From Deferribacteres bacterium (lineage in GTDB: Bacteria; Zhuqueibacterota; Zhuqueibacteria; Zhuqueibacterales; Geothermadaptataceae): DNA of 64,000 nucleotides. Positions 28,491 to 38,047 of the stretch are shown piece after piece. The stretch is taken from positions 124,001 to 188,000 of the forward strand of contig JACKDF010000005.1 of assembly GCA_020633655.1 (NCBI GenBank), given 5' to 3'. The notes under the pieces were generated by a model that was not told where the DNA came from, searched no databases, and was given only the letters and a program-made list of their open reading frames with translations. Position numbers and translations under genes: made by a program. Numbering within the stretch: the stretch's first letter is position 1; the number at the start of each line of letters is the position of its first letter.

Positions 28491-29471
28491 ATGCGCATGA
28501 AAAAATCACTATTTTTCCATTTAATAATTCTGGTTTTTCTTTTCTCCGCCTGCCAAAGTGAGAGTAGTGTAACGGTTGTAAAACTTGCTCACAGCCTCGA
28601 TGTGACGCACCCTGTTCACAAAGGCATGGTCTACATGGCGCAGAAAGTTGCCGAAAAATCAGGCGGTAAAATGCGTGTGGACATCTACCCTGGCGGGCAA
28701 TTGGGCAATGAGCGCGAGCTGATTGAGCTTCTGCAAATTGGCAGCTTGGCGATGACCAAGGTTTCCACAGCGCCACTGGAAGCCTTTGTCCCGGAAATGA
28801 AAATATTCGGCATTCCGTATGTATTCCGCGATGACGAGCATCGCTGGAAAGTTCTCGATGGACCAATCGGAAAGCAATTGCTGTTGTCGGGCGAGCCTTT
28901 TTATTTGCGCGGCATGTGTTATTATGACGCCGGTAGCCGCAGTTTCTACACAAAGGAACGCCCCATAGAAAAGCCTGCAGATCTCGCAGGTATGAAAATA
29001 CGCGTGATGAAAAGTATTACCTCGGTGAAAATGGTGCAGGCTCTCGGTGGTTCCGCAACGCCGATTCCCTGGGGCGAGCTTTATACCGCCTTGCAGCAGG
29101 GCGTTGTCGATGGCGCCGAGAATAACCCACCCAGCTTTTATCTCTCGAAACATTATGAAGTCTGCAAGTACTACAGCCTCGATGAACACACAGCTGTGCC
29201 GGATATTCTTATTATGAGTACAGTGGTGTGGAATCGTTTGACCGAACAGGAACAGGAATGGTTGCAGGAAGCTGTTGATGAGTCTGTTCCATACCAGAAA
29301 AAGTTGTGGAAAGATGCCTGCGATGTAGCCTTCGCTGAGGTAACGAAAGCGGGTGTCGAAGTAATCAATCCGGATAAAACGCCCTTTATGCAAGCTGTGC
29401 AAGGGATGCACGATTCCTATAAAGGAACTTCAATTTACGACCTAATTCAAGAAATTAACGCAATACAATAG
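28491..29471 (+). CDS. dctP: TRAP transporter solute-binding lipoprotein (DctP family)
   Basis: The 326-residue protein has a lipobox FSAC with Cys21. The body is a DctP-type binding protein: VVKLAHSLDVTHPVHKG, YPGGQLGNERELIELLQIG, and KIRVMKS, whose arginine usually binds the carboxylate of the ligand. NNPPSFYLSKHYEV is also a family block. The ligand is probably an organic or sugar acid; linkage to kdgK and eda favours a uronate-type compound, which is inference. An alternative ATG 6 bp downstream (28497) is equally possible. It is directly followed by the two permease genes. Confidence 0.92.
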   Translation: MRMKKSLFFHLIILVFLFSACQSESSVTVVKLAHSLDVTHPVHKGMVYMAQKVAEKSGGKMRVDIYPGGQLGNERELIELLQIGSLAMTKVSTAPLEAFVPEMKIFGIPYVFRDDEHRWKVLDGPIGKQLLLSGEPFYLRGMCYYDAGSRSFYTKERPIEKPADLAGMKIRVMKSITSVKMVQALGGSATPIPWGELYTALQQGVVDGAENNPPSFYLSKHYEVCKYYSLDEHTAVPDILIMSTVVWNRLTEQEQEWLQEAVDESVPYQKKLWKDACDVAFAEVTKAGVEVINPDKTPFMQAVQGMHDSYKGTSIYDLIQEINAIQ

Positions 29472-29473
29472 GT

Positions 29474-29992
29474 ATGAGTATGGAAAAATTAACGCAGATA
29501 ATTACCAGCATTCTGGAGAAATTTCTCACAGTGCTCATGGCACTCATTGTCATCGATGTGACCTGGCAGATTTTTACGCGTTTTGTGATGCGGGATCCGA
29601 GCTCGTTCACTGAAGAACTTGCCGGCTTTCTCCTGATCTGGATAGGGCTACTGGGCGCAAGTTATGCCTTGTACACACGTGCACATCTTGGCATCGATAT
29701 TTTAACGCATAAGTTAACGGGTACAAAACGCCGGATTTCCGAGATTACGATTTATACGATTGTTTTGTTGTTTGCGCTTATCGTACTCGTCATTGGCGGA
29801 ATGAAGCTCGTGTTGCTGACCTTACAGCTCAATCAAATATCCCCGGCATTGGGTATTGCAATGGGTTACGTTTACATGGTCCTGCCACTCACGGGAATTC
29901 TTATGATGTATTATTCAATTGTTTTTATTGTCCGGGCACTTGGTGGTGCATATGATGATGTTCAGGCTCACAGTGTAAGTTCAGTAGATTGA
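29474..29992 (+). CDS. dctQ: TRAP transporter small permease (DctQ family)
   Basis: The 172-residue protein has four hydrophobic segments, usual for DctQ, with the conserved TWQIFTRFVMRDPSSFTEEL after the first helix and GLLGASYALYTRAHLGID before the third. DctQ is the small membrane subunit that joins DctM in the TRAP complex. It starts 2 bp after the dctP stop and ends 14 bp before dctM. Confidence 0.93.
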   Translation: MSMEKLTQIITSILEKFLTVLMALIVIDVTWQIFTRFVMRDPSSFTEELAGFLLIWIGLLGASYALYTRAHLGIDILTHKLTGTKRRISEITIYTIVLLFALIVLVIGGMKLVLLTLQLNQISPALGIAMGYVYMVLPLTGILMMYYSIVFIVRALGGAYDDVQAHSVSSVD

Positions 29993-30006
29993 GGGAGGTT
30001 GATTAA

Positions 30007-31299
30007 ATGGAAATATCCGTAATCGTGCTTATCATAAGTTTTGTTATACTCCTTGCATTAAATGTACCTATTGCTTTGGCAATTGGCATTTCCACCATTC
30101 TCACTATGCTGTTTACCATTGCTCCCGGACCAGCAATTACAACCGTCGCACAACAGATGGCGACGGGAATCAATAGCTTTGCCTTGCTGGCAATCCCTTT
30201 TTTCATCTTGTCCGGGTATATAATGGGCAGAGGTGGCATCGCCCGGCGATTGATCGATTTTGCTAAGGTGATTGTCGGGGTATTCCCTGGTGGTCTGGCC
30301 TATGTAAACATCGTCGCCTGCATGTTTTTTGGCGCTATTTCCGGTTCCGCTGCGGCAGCAACCTCGGCAATTGGCGGTTTCATGATACCGTCAATGAACA
30401 AGGAAGGATACGATAAAAATTTTAATACAGCCTTGACCGTTACAGCCTCAACAACCGGCTTATTGATTCCACCGAGCAATATTCTCATTATTTATTCACT
30501 GGCGAGCGGCGGGGTGTCCATTGCGGCGCTGTTTATTGCCGGTTACATTCCGGGACTCATCGTTGGGCTCGGCCTTATGGTTGTCGCAGCGATTACTGCA
30601 ATAATAAAAAAATATCCAAAAGGTGAGCGTTATCCAATTTCCTATGCTATAAAGAAATTATTCGACGCTATTCCCAGCCTGCTCCTTATTGTCATCGTCA
30701 TTGGTGGTATCATCGCTGGCATGTTTACAGCAACAGAAGCCAGCGCCGTGGCTGTGGTTTATTCCCTGGTACTGGCTTTCATTTATCGCGAGATAAAAAC
30801 GCGCGATATCCCCGGAATTTTATTGAAATCTGTTGAGACCACGGCAATTGTAATGCTGCTCATCGGCACATCAAAAGCAATGTCCTGGATTTTGTCTTAC
30901 GAAAACATACCACAGAATATCAGCGCATCCCTGATCGGGATGACAGACAGCGTCATCGTCGTGTTGCTCATCATCAATATCTTGCTCCTGATTGTTGGGA
31001 CGTTCATGGATATGACGCCGGCTGTGCTCATTTTTACACCGATTTTCCTGCCGGTTGTGATGGAGCTTGGTATTGCACCGCTGCACTTTGGTATCATTAT
31101 GGTGCTGAACCTTTGTATTGGTTTGTGCACACCGCCGGTGGGAAGTGTTCTTTTTCTCGGGTGCGGAATAGGGGAGACGACCATTGCTAAACTGGTGAAA
31201 CCATTAATTCCATTCTATATCGCAATGATCGTTACGCTGATGCTGGTTACCTATATTCCTGAACTCAGTACCTGGCTGCCGGAATTTTTTGGCTATTGA
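30007..31299 (+). CDS. dctM: TRAP transporter large permease (DctM family)
   Basis: The 430-residue protein has about 12 hydrophobic helices and the DctM blocks LNVPIALAIGIST, AIPFFILSGYIMGRGGIARR, FGAISGSAAAATSAIGG and GLLIPPSN. It forms the sodium-driven transport channel with DctQ in the inner membrane. GGAGG lies 8 nt before the ATG. It is the last gene of the cluster; a subfamily B MITE-like element follows about 95 bp after its stop. Confidence 0.95.
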   Translation: MEISVIVLIISFVILLALNVPIALAIGISTILTMLFTIAPGPAITTVAQQMATGINSFALLAIPFFILSGYIMGRGGIARRLIDFAKVIVGVFPGGLAYVNIVACMFFGAISGSAAAATSAIGGFMIPSMNKEGYDKNFNTALTVTASTTGLLIPPSNILIIYSLASGGVSIAALFIAGYIPGLIVGLGLMVVAAITAIIKKYPKGERYPISYAIKKLFDAIPSLLLIVIVIGGIIAGMFTATEASAVAVVYSLVLAFIYREIKTRDIPGILLKSVETTAIVMLLIGTSKAMSWILSYENIPQNISASLIGMTDSVIVVLLIINILLLIVGTFMDMTPAVLIFTPIFLPVVMELGIAPLHFGIIMVLNLCIGLCTPPVGSVLFLGCGIGETTIAKLVKPLIPFYIAMIVTLMLVTYIPELSTWLPEFFGY

Positions 31300-31392
31300 T
31301 TTTAAGCTGATTTAAAGGAATTGCAGCACAAACGAGTTAAAAAAGCGGTGGTTATAAAAAAATGATGGTTATACAGAAACGAAGGTTCAAAT

Positions 31393-31541
31393 AAAAATGA
31401 TGGGGGCTGCGTCAAAACATAAATAGCACGAAGGCGTCCCGCCGAGTGAAACATGCGTTACGCTCAGCGAGGACGCTTTCGCTCTATGAAAATAGATGTT
31501 TGGGTCAAAAATAATGTGTTTTGACACAGCCCCATCATTTT
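31393..31541. repeat. MITE-like palindromic element, subfamily B, copy 1
   Basis: Ends AAAAATGATGGGGGCTG and CAGCCCCATCATTTTT are inverted, followed inside by GTCAAAACA and TGTTTTGAC. The core contains a hairpin with arms GCGTCC and GGACGC. The reverse complement of the element at 45872-46010 matches this one almost base for base (about five differences by eye over 137 bp). It lies between convergent dctM and the M16 protease gene. Confidence 0.9.
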
Positions 31542-31547
31542 TAAGTT

Positions 31548-34388
31548 TCACTCCTCAGGCATTAACCTCACCTGCACGTAATTTTTCAAATTAAGATATT
31601 TTTTCGCAGTTTCCTGAACAGTAGCCGCATTGAGATTATCCACAATGTTGGGATAGTTAAAAATTTCGTTCGCCTCTTCGCCATGTTCATCATAAAATTC
31701 CAGCCATGTCAGCCAGGAACGGTTTTGTTTGAGGGATACTTCATATTCACGACGCTGCGTCTCCTGAACCTTGAACAGGTTTTTCTCGCTGGGGCCATTC
31801 ACTATTAAATCGTTAATTTCTTCGAAAATCGCTGCTGTTAATTCTTCCGCGCGCTCAGGATCGCAACCAAAACCAATGCGAATGCTGTAACTGGTGTCAG
31901 GTTTGTCGGAGTAGCTCGCATTAACACCAACACCGTAAGTGCCACCCAAATCCTCCCGCACACGTTCCCGCAACATAATGCTCAAAACATTGACCATTGC
32001 CTGCAGGTTATAGCGCGCCTGACGACTCCATTCAAACGGTCCGGTAAATACGATACTCGTTTGACTTTTCGGCTCTTTGCCTTTTCGGACAACCTTTTGA
32101 ATTACTCCTTTCGGAGAACGCATACCGACATCTTTCCAACTTTCCTTTCTGTCAAGTGCAGGCAGACTGGCAAGATAAGTTTTGATGAGTGGCTTCATTA
32201 TTTTCAGGTCGAAATTTCCAACAAAAAAGAAGGAGAAGTCGCCGGCATCGGCAAAACGGTTTTTATAAAAATCGAAGGAAGTCTGTAGATCCATTTTCGC
32301 GAAATAAGCTTCATCCACAGGCTGAGCGCGGAGATGGTAGTTGGCCAGGGTGACCTGCAATGTATCCTGCAGCGCGGATTCGGGGCTTGCTTTCATGTTT
32401 GCGATGTATTCCTGCAGGCGCTGTTTGTAGGCGACAAATGCGATACTATCTTCACGTGGTGCTGTAAAAGTGAGATAAATGAGCTGGAATAGCGTTTCCA
32501 AATCCTTGGGGGATGCACTGCCACTTAATCCTTCCTCTAACTCGTTGATGTACGGCGAAACGCTGACCACTTTACCGGCGAGTATTTTTTCCAACTGGAT
32601 TTGGTCCAATTCACCCAATCCACCATTTTCTACGACTGTAGCGGCAGTTGAACCAGCAATGTAATCTCTGTCTGAAATCAACGATGTGCCGCCGGGACTG
32701 TAGGCACTAAAAAGAACTTCATCTTCCTTAAAATCCGTTGGTTTCAGAAACACACGAATACCATTGCCGAGACGCATCTCTGCTATATCCAGCTCTTTGT
32801 TTTTGCGTGTGATGACGATGCGTCCGGCTTCCGGCGGTGCAGTCATCAGGCCGATACCGGCCACTTCATCAATGTAGGGTTCAATATTTTGGCCTTTGAC
32901 CGCGTCGAAAACTGCATTAAACGCTGCTTCCGTGGGAATGACGATCCCCTCTTTTTCCGGCGCATTTACCGTGACGACACGGTTTTCTTCCGTAATCCAT
33001 TGCTGTGCTAATTGATTTACCTCCTCAACTGTGATCCCGGGAAGAAATTTTTTATACATCTCATATTCGGCATCAATTCCGGGAATGGGCTCGCCACCGA
33101 GAAAATTGCGAATATATTCTGCCGCGTATGCCCCGGAATTGGTTTTCTCCCTTTCCTGCCAGGCATTTTCCATTCCGCGCAATAGATTTGTTTTTTCGCG
33201 TTCCAGTTCGGTTTCCGTGAAGCCATATTGTTTGATTCGCTCCGCTTCTGTAAGCAATCCCTCAAGCCCAGTGGTGAGTTTATCCTCGGCGACCAGTGCG
33301 ACGAAAGCATACATATCCTTTGTACGCAGCAAATTGCCATACATTGATTGGGCGATGATCAACGGGGGATTGGGCTTTTGCACAATTTCACCGAAGCGAT
33401 TGTTCAACATGGTGTTGTAAAGGCGGTCAACTATGCCATTTCTGTATTCTTCTTCTGTGCCTTCAGGCCGTACCGAATGCTTATAAATGACCTGAATGAG
33501 AGTTTGTGCAGCCTCAGGATCCGTTGCAATGGCATAGAGCTTCTCTTTATGGTCCGGAATCGGATACGACGGTCTTGGGCGCTCTTTAGCAGGATTTTGA
33601 ACACCGTTAAAATGCTCTTTGATCAGCGCTTCGATGTGGGTTTTATCAAAGTCTCCAACTGCAATGACCGCCATCAAATCCGGTCGATACCAGTCTTTGT
33701 AAAATTGTACAAGTCTGTCACGGGGAAAAGTCTCTAGGCTTTCTTTTGAGCCAATCGGCAAGCGGTCGGCATAATGGGAATCTTTCAAAATAATGGGTAG
33801 TTGTTTATCCATCATACGGGCGTTGGCGCCACGACCAGTACGCCACTCTTCAATTACCACGCCGCGCTCTTTTTCGATTTCCAGCGAATCAAAACTGACC
33901 GCGTGTGCCCATTGTTCGAGAATCTCAAATGCTTGTTCGAGAATTTCCAAACTGTCGGTAGGTACGCGCAACTTATAAATGGTTTCATCAAAGCTGGTGG
34001 AGGCATTCAGATCGGCGCCAAAGCGTGTGCCGATAAGTTCGAGATAATCGATGAGTTCCTGTTTGGCAAATTTTTCTGTGCCGTTAAATGCCATGTGTTC
34101 GACAAAATGTGCCAGGCCGAGCTGATCATCCTCTTCCAGAATCGAGCCGGCATTTACAACGAGTCGAAGCTCGGCACGTTTTTCCGGTTTTGCATTCTTT
34201 TTGATATAGTATTTTATGCCATTTTCAAGCGTGCCGATTGTAATATCCGGTGCTGGAGCGAGTTCATTAGAAATCGATTTTGCAGTTTCAGGATGGACAA
34301 TCGATGAACCAGTCTGTTCGTTTTGTCCGGCACATGCGAGCAGCCCAAGTAAGATAAAAATGGAATAGGGGCGTTTTAGTGATTTCAT
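31548..34388 (-). CDS. M16-family zinc metalloprotease lipoprotein (two-domain, PqqL-like)
   Basis: The 946-residue protein has a lipobox ending at Cys19 (GLLAC). The first M16 domain contains the inverted zinc motif HFVEH (His94, Glu97, His98) with the third ligand likely Glu174 in EKERGVV. Two pairs of M16 halves follow, the second lacking a zinc motif (GGTYGVGVNASYSDKPDTSY near the end is typical). Family members degrade peptides in the periplasm or at the outer membrane. The gene is alone on its strand, 173 bp downstream of the KamA-family gene, and converges with dctM. Confidence 0.93.
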   Translation of the reverse strand: MKSLKRPYSIFILLGLLACAGQNEQTGSSIVHPETAKSISNELAPAPDITIGTLENGIKYYIKKNAKPEKRAELRLVVNAGSILEEDDQLGLAHFVEHMAFNGTEKFAKQELIDYLELIGTRFGADLNASTSFDETIYKLRVPTDSLEILEQAFEILEQWAHAVSFDSLEIEKERGVVIEEWRTGRGANARMMDKQLPIILKDSHYADRLPIGSKESLETFPRDRLVQFYKDWYRPDLMAVIAVGDFDKTHIEALIKEHFNGVQNPAKERPRPSYPIPDHKEKLYAIATDPEAAQTLIQVIYKHSVRPEGTEEEYRNGIVDRLYNTMLNNRFGEIVQKPNPPLIIAQSMYGNLLRTKDMYAFVALVAEDKLTTGLEGLLTEAERIKQYGFTETELEREKTNLLRGMENAWQEREKTNSGAYAAEYIRNFLGGEPIPGIDAEYEMYKKFLPGITVEEVNQLAQQWITEENRVVTVNAPEKEGIVIPTEAAFNAVFDAVKGQNIEPYIDEVAGIGLMTAPPEAGRIVITRKNKELDIAEMRLGNGIRVFLKPTDFKEDEVLFSAYSPGGTSLISDRDYIAGSTAATVVENGGLGELDQIQLEKILAGKVVSVSPYINELEEGLSGSASPKDLETLFQLIYLTFTAPREDSIAFVAYKQRLQEYIANMKASPESALQDTLQVTLANYHLRAQPVDEAYFAKMDLQTSFDFYKNRFADAGDFSFFFVGNFDLKIMKPLIKTYLASLPALDRKESWKDVGMRSPKGVIQKVVRKGKEPKSQTSIVFTGPFEWSRQARYNLQAMVNVLSIMLRERVREDLGGTYGVGVNASYSDKPDTSYSIRIGFGCDPERAEELTAAIFEEINDLIVNGPSEKNLFKVQETQRREYEVSLKQNRSWLTWLEFYDEHGEEANEIFNYPNIVDNLNAATVQETAKKYLNLKNYVQVRLMPEE

Positions 34389-34561
34389 AAGCTTTCTCGG
34401 TATTTGGTATGGAAATTATCGAAAGTGAATTATGAATATAGTCTGTCTGAATTGAAATTTCGTTTAAGAATATACTGAAATTCGTTGTAATGTCCAGTTA
34501 TATAAACGAAATGGTGTACCGATTTTGACTCCGATACACTTTTCGTTGTGCCCGTTTTTAT

Positions 34562-35935
34562 TTATTCAAAGGGAAATTTTTTCTCACCAAATGCCGGTTT
34601 GAGTTCATCCAGCCAGGTTGCCTCAGGATTGTATTTTGCAAAGAAGGGTTGCATAACGATGTCAGGACGCCGTGCCTGTAACATATTCAGCCCGAAAACT
34701 TTTTCGCCTTTTATATCAAAAAGCCCGGTTATGTGTACTTTTCCGGGCATTGCTGACATGCTTGGCCCTCGAACAGTGCGTGCTAATCCGCTTACCTGTT
34801 GGATTGCCTCCTGATAAATTTCATAGGTTCGTTCAAGGGAGAGACCGTAATAGTGTTGTGCACCGGTGTTGCGGACAACAAACATATAGTAAGGAACACA
34901 GCCTAGTTTCACCTGCAATTTCCACATCCGTGCCCAAATATCCGGATCATCGTTTATGTGGCGCAGGACGGGGGACTGTGTACGAATTACAGCACCTGTG
35001 CTGCGGATCCGTTTGATAGCCGCTCGAACGGCGGGTGTACTTAATTCACGTGGATGTGTGAAATGAGCCATGATCGCGAGGTGTTTGCCGGAGTCAACAA
35101 TTTTTCGAAACAGGCTTAACACTTCTTCTGACTCAAGGCTGTGCAGGTATTTGTAAGGCCAGAATCCGAGAGATTTCGTCCCAATACGTATCGTCTGCAG
35201 GCTTGGCAGGTCAGCATGGATCAATGGCTCAAGATAATGGCGCAAGCTACGTGAATTCATGATCATCGGATCCCCACCGGTTACGAGCACATCTGAGACT
35301 TCGGGATGCCTTTTCAGGTATTCAATGAGCAAGGATGTTTCACGCATGGCAAATTTATATTCATCCTTGCCGGTAAATTGTGGCCAACGGAAACAGAAGG
35401 AGCAATATGCATGGCATGTTTGGCCCTTGCTGGGAAAAAATAAGACTGTTTCTCTGTATTTGTGCTGCAAGCCAGAAAGGCGTTCATCTTCCAGCAGCGG
35501 TACATTGTGTTCCATCTGCCCAGCCGGATGTGGATTAAGCTCTTCATGTATTTCATCAACAACCTTATCAATAACTTCTTTTTCAGCGCCTAAAGTAAGT
35601 AATTTTGAAATTTTATCATAATGATGCGGAAGTAACATCTCTTTTTGTGGAAAAGTGAGTCGAAAAATAGGATCGTTAGGTATATTGTGCCAATTGATTA
35701 ATTCATTTATGACGTAAGTGTTTGTTTTAAAGGGGAAAACCTGGGCGACAACTTCTATTTCAAATTTCAATTTTTCAGGGAGGTCGCACATTTGTGGAAT
35801 TTTACGAAAATTATGTAGCGAATAGGCTTTGTATTGCAGAATGTTGGGGATTTTAAAGGGATAATCTTTTTTAAAAATTCCTCCGCCGTTTGGTCCTTCT
35901 TTTCCGTATTGGTTTTTTGCAGTGAAATGCTCCAT
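34562..35935 (-). CDS. KamA-family radical SAM protein (lysine 2,3-aminomutase-like)
   Basis: The 457-residue protein has the radical SAM cluster motif CHAYCSFC (Cys174, Cys178, Cys181) and KamA-family blocks VLVTGGDPMIMN and RIGTKSLGFWP. In true lysine aminomutases the PLP lysine lies in a glycine-rich GGGK segment; here the matching place reads SAMPGKVHITG, so it probably belongs to a divergent branch with an unknown amino-acid substrate. AGGAG lies about 9 nt before the ATG. It faces a 516-bp gap with the Ni/Co transporter gene on the other side. Confidence 0.87.
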   Translation of the reverse strand: MEHFTAKNQYGKEGPNGGGIFKKDYPFKIPNILQYKAYSLHNFRKIPQMCDLPEKLKFEIEVVAQVFPFKTNTYVINELINWHNIPNDPIFRLTFPQKEMLLPHHYDKISKLLTLGAEKEVIDKVVDEIHEELNPHPAGQMEHNVPLLEDERLSGLQHKYRETVLFFPSKGQTCHAYCSFCFRWPQFTGKDEYKFAMRETSLLIEYLKRHPEVSDVLVTGGDPMIMNSRSLRHYLEPLIHADLPSLQTIRIGTKSLGFWPYKYLHSLESEEVLSLFRKIVDSGKHLAIMAHFTHPRELSTPAVRAAIKRIRSTGAVIRTQSPVLRHINDDPDIWARMWKLQVKLGCVPYYMFVVRNTGAQHYYGLSLERTYEIYQEAIQQVSGLARTVRGPSMSAMPGKVHITGLFDIKGEKVFGLNMLQARRPDIVMQPFFAKYNPEATWLDELKPAFGEKKFPFE

Positions 35936-36451
35936 ACATAAACTCCTGTTGAATTACCAAATGCGCAATGGTGAAATATTCCAAGGTGGACGGTATCTGG
36001 AAGTCGTAATTCAGCCCATTCATAAATAGTATTGATGAAATTAAATTCGTGCGCATAATATTGGGATTTGTTTGTAATGATCAGATGAAAGTGGGCTGAC
36101 TTTGATGTTTCATACTTACTTTTTTGTAATTGTTTTATTTAAAATAACCGTTAATCCTTTAAATCCTAACCTATTTTCTGGAATTGCTTTGTTATTATTA
36201 TCTTTCTGATGTTGTGGCTTTTGAAAAATAAGCGGTTAAGCAAAGCAAATGGAGTTTCGTATTTTTATTTTTTTCATTCTCTTTTATATTTTAAACGGAT
36301 GAATTCGGAAAAAATCCCATTTTGTATGGAAGAAAAAAATATAGCAATTTGTCGATTCCGATTGTATCTTCACCGGCATTTTATTGAGTATGGAAGTGGC
36401 GTTTATTGTGTACATTACGAATTTACCAGTTTGTTTTGGAGTATTATAGCG
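35936..36451. other. Divergent intergenic region between KamA-family and Ni/Co transporter genes
   Basis: The 516 bp are A+T-rich, especially 36110-36210. It should hold promoters for both divergent genes, but no motif was convincing. An open frame starting at 36209 runs into the transporter in frame, but its first 81 codons lack similarity to any transporter N-terminus, so it is treated as non-coding. Confidence 0.5.
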
Positions 36452-37183
36452 ATGGATACATCAATCTGGGCGATTATTTCTTTGGGATTTTTTCTTGGAA
36501 TTAAACATGCCCTCGATGCTGATCATCTCGTAGCTGTTACGACAATTGTTTCCCGCAGTAAAGACTGGAAACAGGCATCGAAGATAGGCATTTTGTGGGG
36601 AATTGGACATACGGCTGCGCTTTTATTGCTGGGGATTTTTGTCATTGCCTTTCAATTTCAGCTTCCGGAAAAAGTAGCTTTATTTTTGGAATTTTTGGTG
36701 GGAATCATGCTGGTCTATCTTGGAGTGAATTTAATTTTCAAATTGCGGAACAGGAATTTTTTTCATTTACACGAACACACCCATGATGGTTACCGCCACA
36801 TTCACCCCCACATACATACACTTGAGGATATAAATCGTACCTCCGGGACGGTAGATAATTGGCACCACGACCACAGTTATCGTGGTCGTTCGCTGTTCAT
36901 TGGTTTGGTTCATGGATTTGCAGGTTCAGCAGCTCTTATGCTGGTGGTGCTTGCCACGATTAACTCCAGTTTTTGGGCTGTGGTTTACATTGCTGTTTTC
37001 GGCATCGGCTCAATTGGTGGCATGATGCTCATGAGTGTCCTGCTTAGTATTCCCTTTGTTGTGGCGCATAAACGACTGGAAAGTTGGTTTAATTATGTAC
37101 AAATCGCTGCTGCCACCCTGAGTATTATTTTCGGCGCTTTTTTGATGATCGAGATTGCGTTTGTGCAGGGGCTGGTATTATAG
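36452..37183 (+). CDS. Nickel/cobalt transporter (NiCoT/UreH-type) with His-rich loop
   Basis: The ATG at 36452 follows GGAG by 11 nt and gives 243 residues. The family signature HALDADHL is in the first helix pair (residues 16-23), and GILWGIGHTAAL is the second block. About six hydrophobic helices are seen. The loop between helices 3 and 4 (about residues 103-148) is histidine-rich (HLHEHTHDGYRHIHPHIH), likely binding metal before transport. Ni or Co uptake fits a cell using a corrinoid methyltransferase, but no hydrogenase or urease is in the window. Its last 59 bp overlap the convergent lgt gene. Confidence 0.85.
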   Translation: MDTSIWAIISLGFFLGIKHALDADHLVAVTTIVSRSKDWKQASKIGILWGIGHTAALLLLGIFVIAFQFQLPEKVALFLEFLVGIMLVYLGVNLIFKLRNRNFFHLHEHTHDGYRHIHPHIHTLEDINRTSGTVDNWHHDHSYRGRSLFIGLVHGFAGSAALMLVVLATINSSFWAVVYIAVFGIGSIGGMMLMSVLLSIPFVVAHKRLESWFNYVQIAAATLSIIFGAFLMIEIAFVQGLVL

Positions 37184-37964
37184 GATTCCATACGGCCTTA
37201 TACACAAAATACGCACCCATTAAAATTGCCGGAATACTGAGTATTTGGCCAACACTCAGGAAAAAATCTTCACCAAAAGCAGCTTGCCGTACTTTGTAAA
37301 ATTCTGCATAAAAACGCCAACCGAAAATGAGCAGGAAATATAAACCGAATGTGAGTCCCCGGGGAATTTTTCCGTCATAATGCCTGTAAACCTGAACCAG
37401 AAAAACGAAAATTACCAGATAACCGACGGACTCGTAGAGCATTGTCGGGTGGCGTGGAATCATATCAAATCGTTTGAAAATAATCGCCCAGGGGACATCT
37501 GTGGGAGTACCAAGGATTTCGGAATTAAAGAAGTTGCCTAATCGAATGAAAAATCCACCAAGTGCGGCGGGAATGACTAGCCGATCGAATACCCACATCA
37601 GCGGTTGGTCTTTGTGTTTTCGTGCGTAAAGCCAAAGGGAGAAGAGAATGCCAATGGCGCCGCCGTGGCTGGCAAGCCCGCCTTCCCAAACCTTAAAAAT
37701 TTCCAGTGGATTGCTTAGATAATACATGGGATCGTAAAATAAACAGTGCCCGAGGCGTGCGCCAATCGCCGTACCGAGCATCATATGTATGAAGAGCGGA
37801 TCCAGATCAGCCAGGTTTTTCCCTTCTTTGATAAAAATTTTGCGCATAATGAACAAGCCGATGAGAAAGGACAGCATAAAACACAGGCTGTACCAGCGCA
37901 GACTAATCGGCCCGATCGAGGTAATTTCCGGGCTAATATCCCAAATAAAATAGGTTGGTTCCAT
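37125..37964 (-). CDS. lgt: Prolipoprotein diacylglyceryl transferase
   Basis: The 279-residue membrane protein has Lgt blocks ISLRWYSLCFM, GARLGHCLFYDP, GGLASHGGAIG (His of the active region) and FIRLGNFFNSEILG, with about seven helices. It attaches diacylglycerol to the lipobox cysteine of exported lipoproteins, of which this window encodes several. The C-terminal tail is basic (SSKKRRK). The 3' end overlaps the Ni/Co transporter gene by 59 bp on the opposite strand. Confidence 0.96.
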   Translation of the reverse strand: MEPTYFIWDISPEITSIGPISLRWYSLCFMLSFLIGLFIMRKIFIKEGKNLADLDPLFIHMMLGTAIGARLGHCLFYDPMYYLSNPLEIFKVWEGGLASHGGAIGILFSLWLYARKHKDQPLMWVFDRLVIPAALGGFFIRLGNFFNSEILGTPTDVPWAIIFKRFDMIPRHPTMLYESVGYLVIFVFLVQVYRHYDGKIPRGLTFGLYFLLIFGWRFYAEFYKVRQAAFGEDFFLSVGQILSIPAILMGAYFVYKAVWNPIIPAPAQTQSRSSKKRRK

Positions 37965-38047
37965 GGTTATTCTCTTTTTTTGCCCGCGAAAGGTGCGAAA
38001 ATCGCGAAAGGAGATTTTTGCTATTCTCGCATCTTTCTGGGATAGAT

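Noticed and set aside
36209..36451. 81-codon N-terminal extension of the Ni/Co transporter
   Set aside because: The ATG at 36452 has a GGAG site and starts right at the first family helix; the extension looks like translated A+T-rich intergenic DNA.
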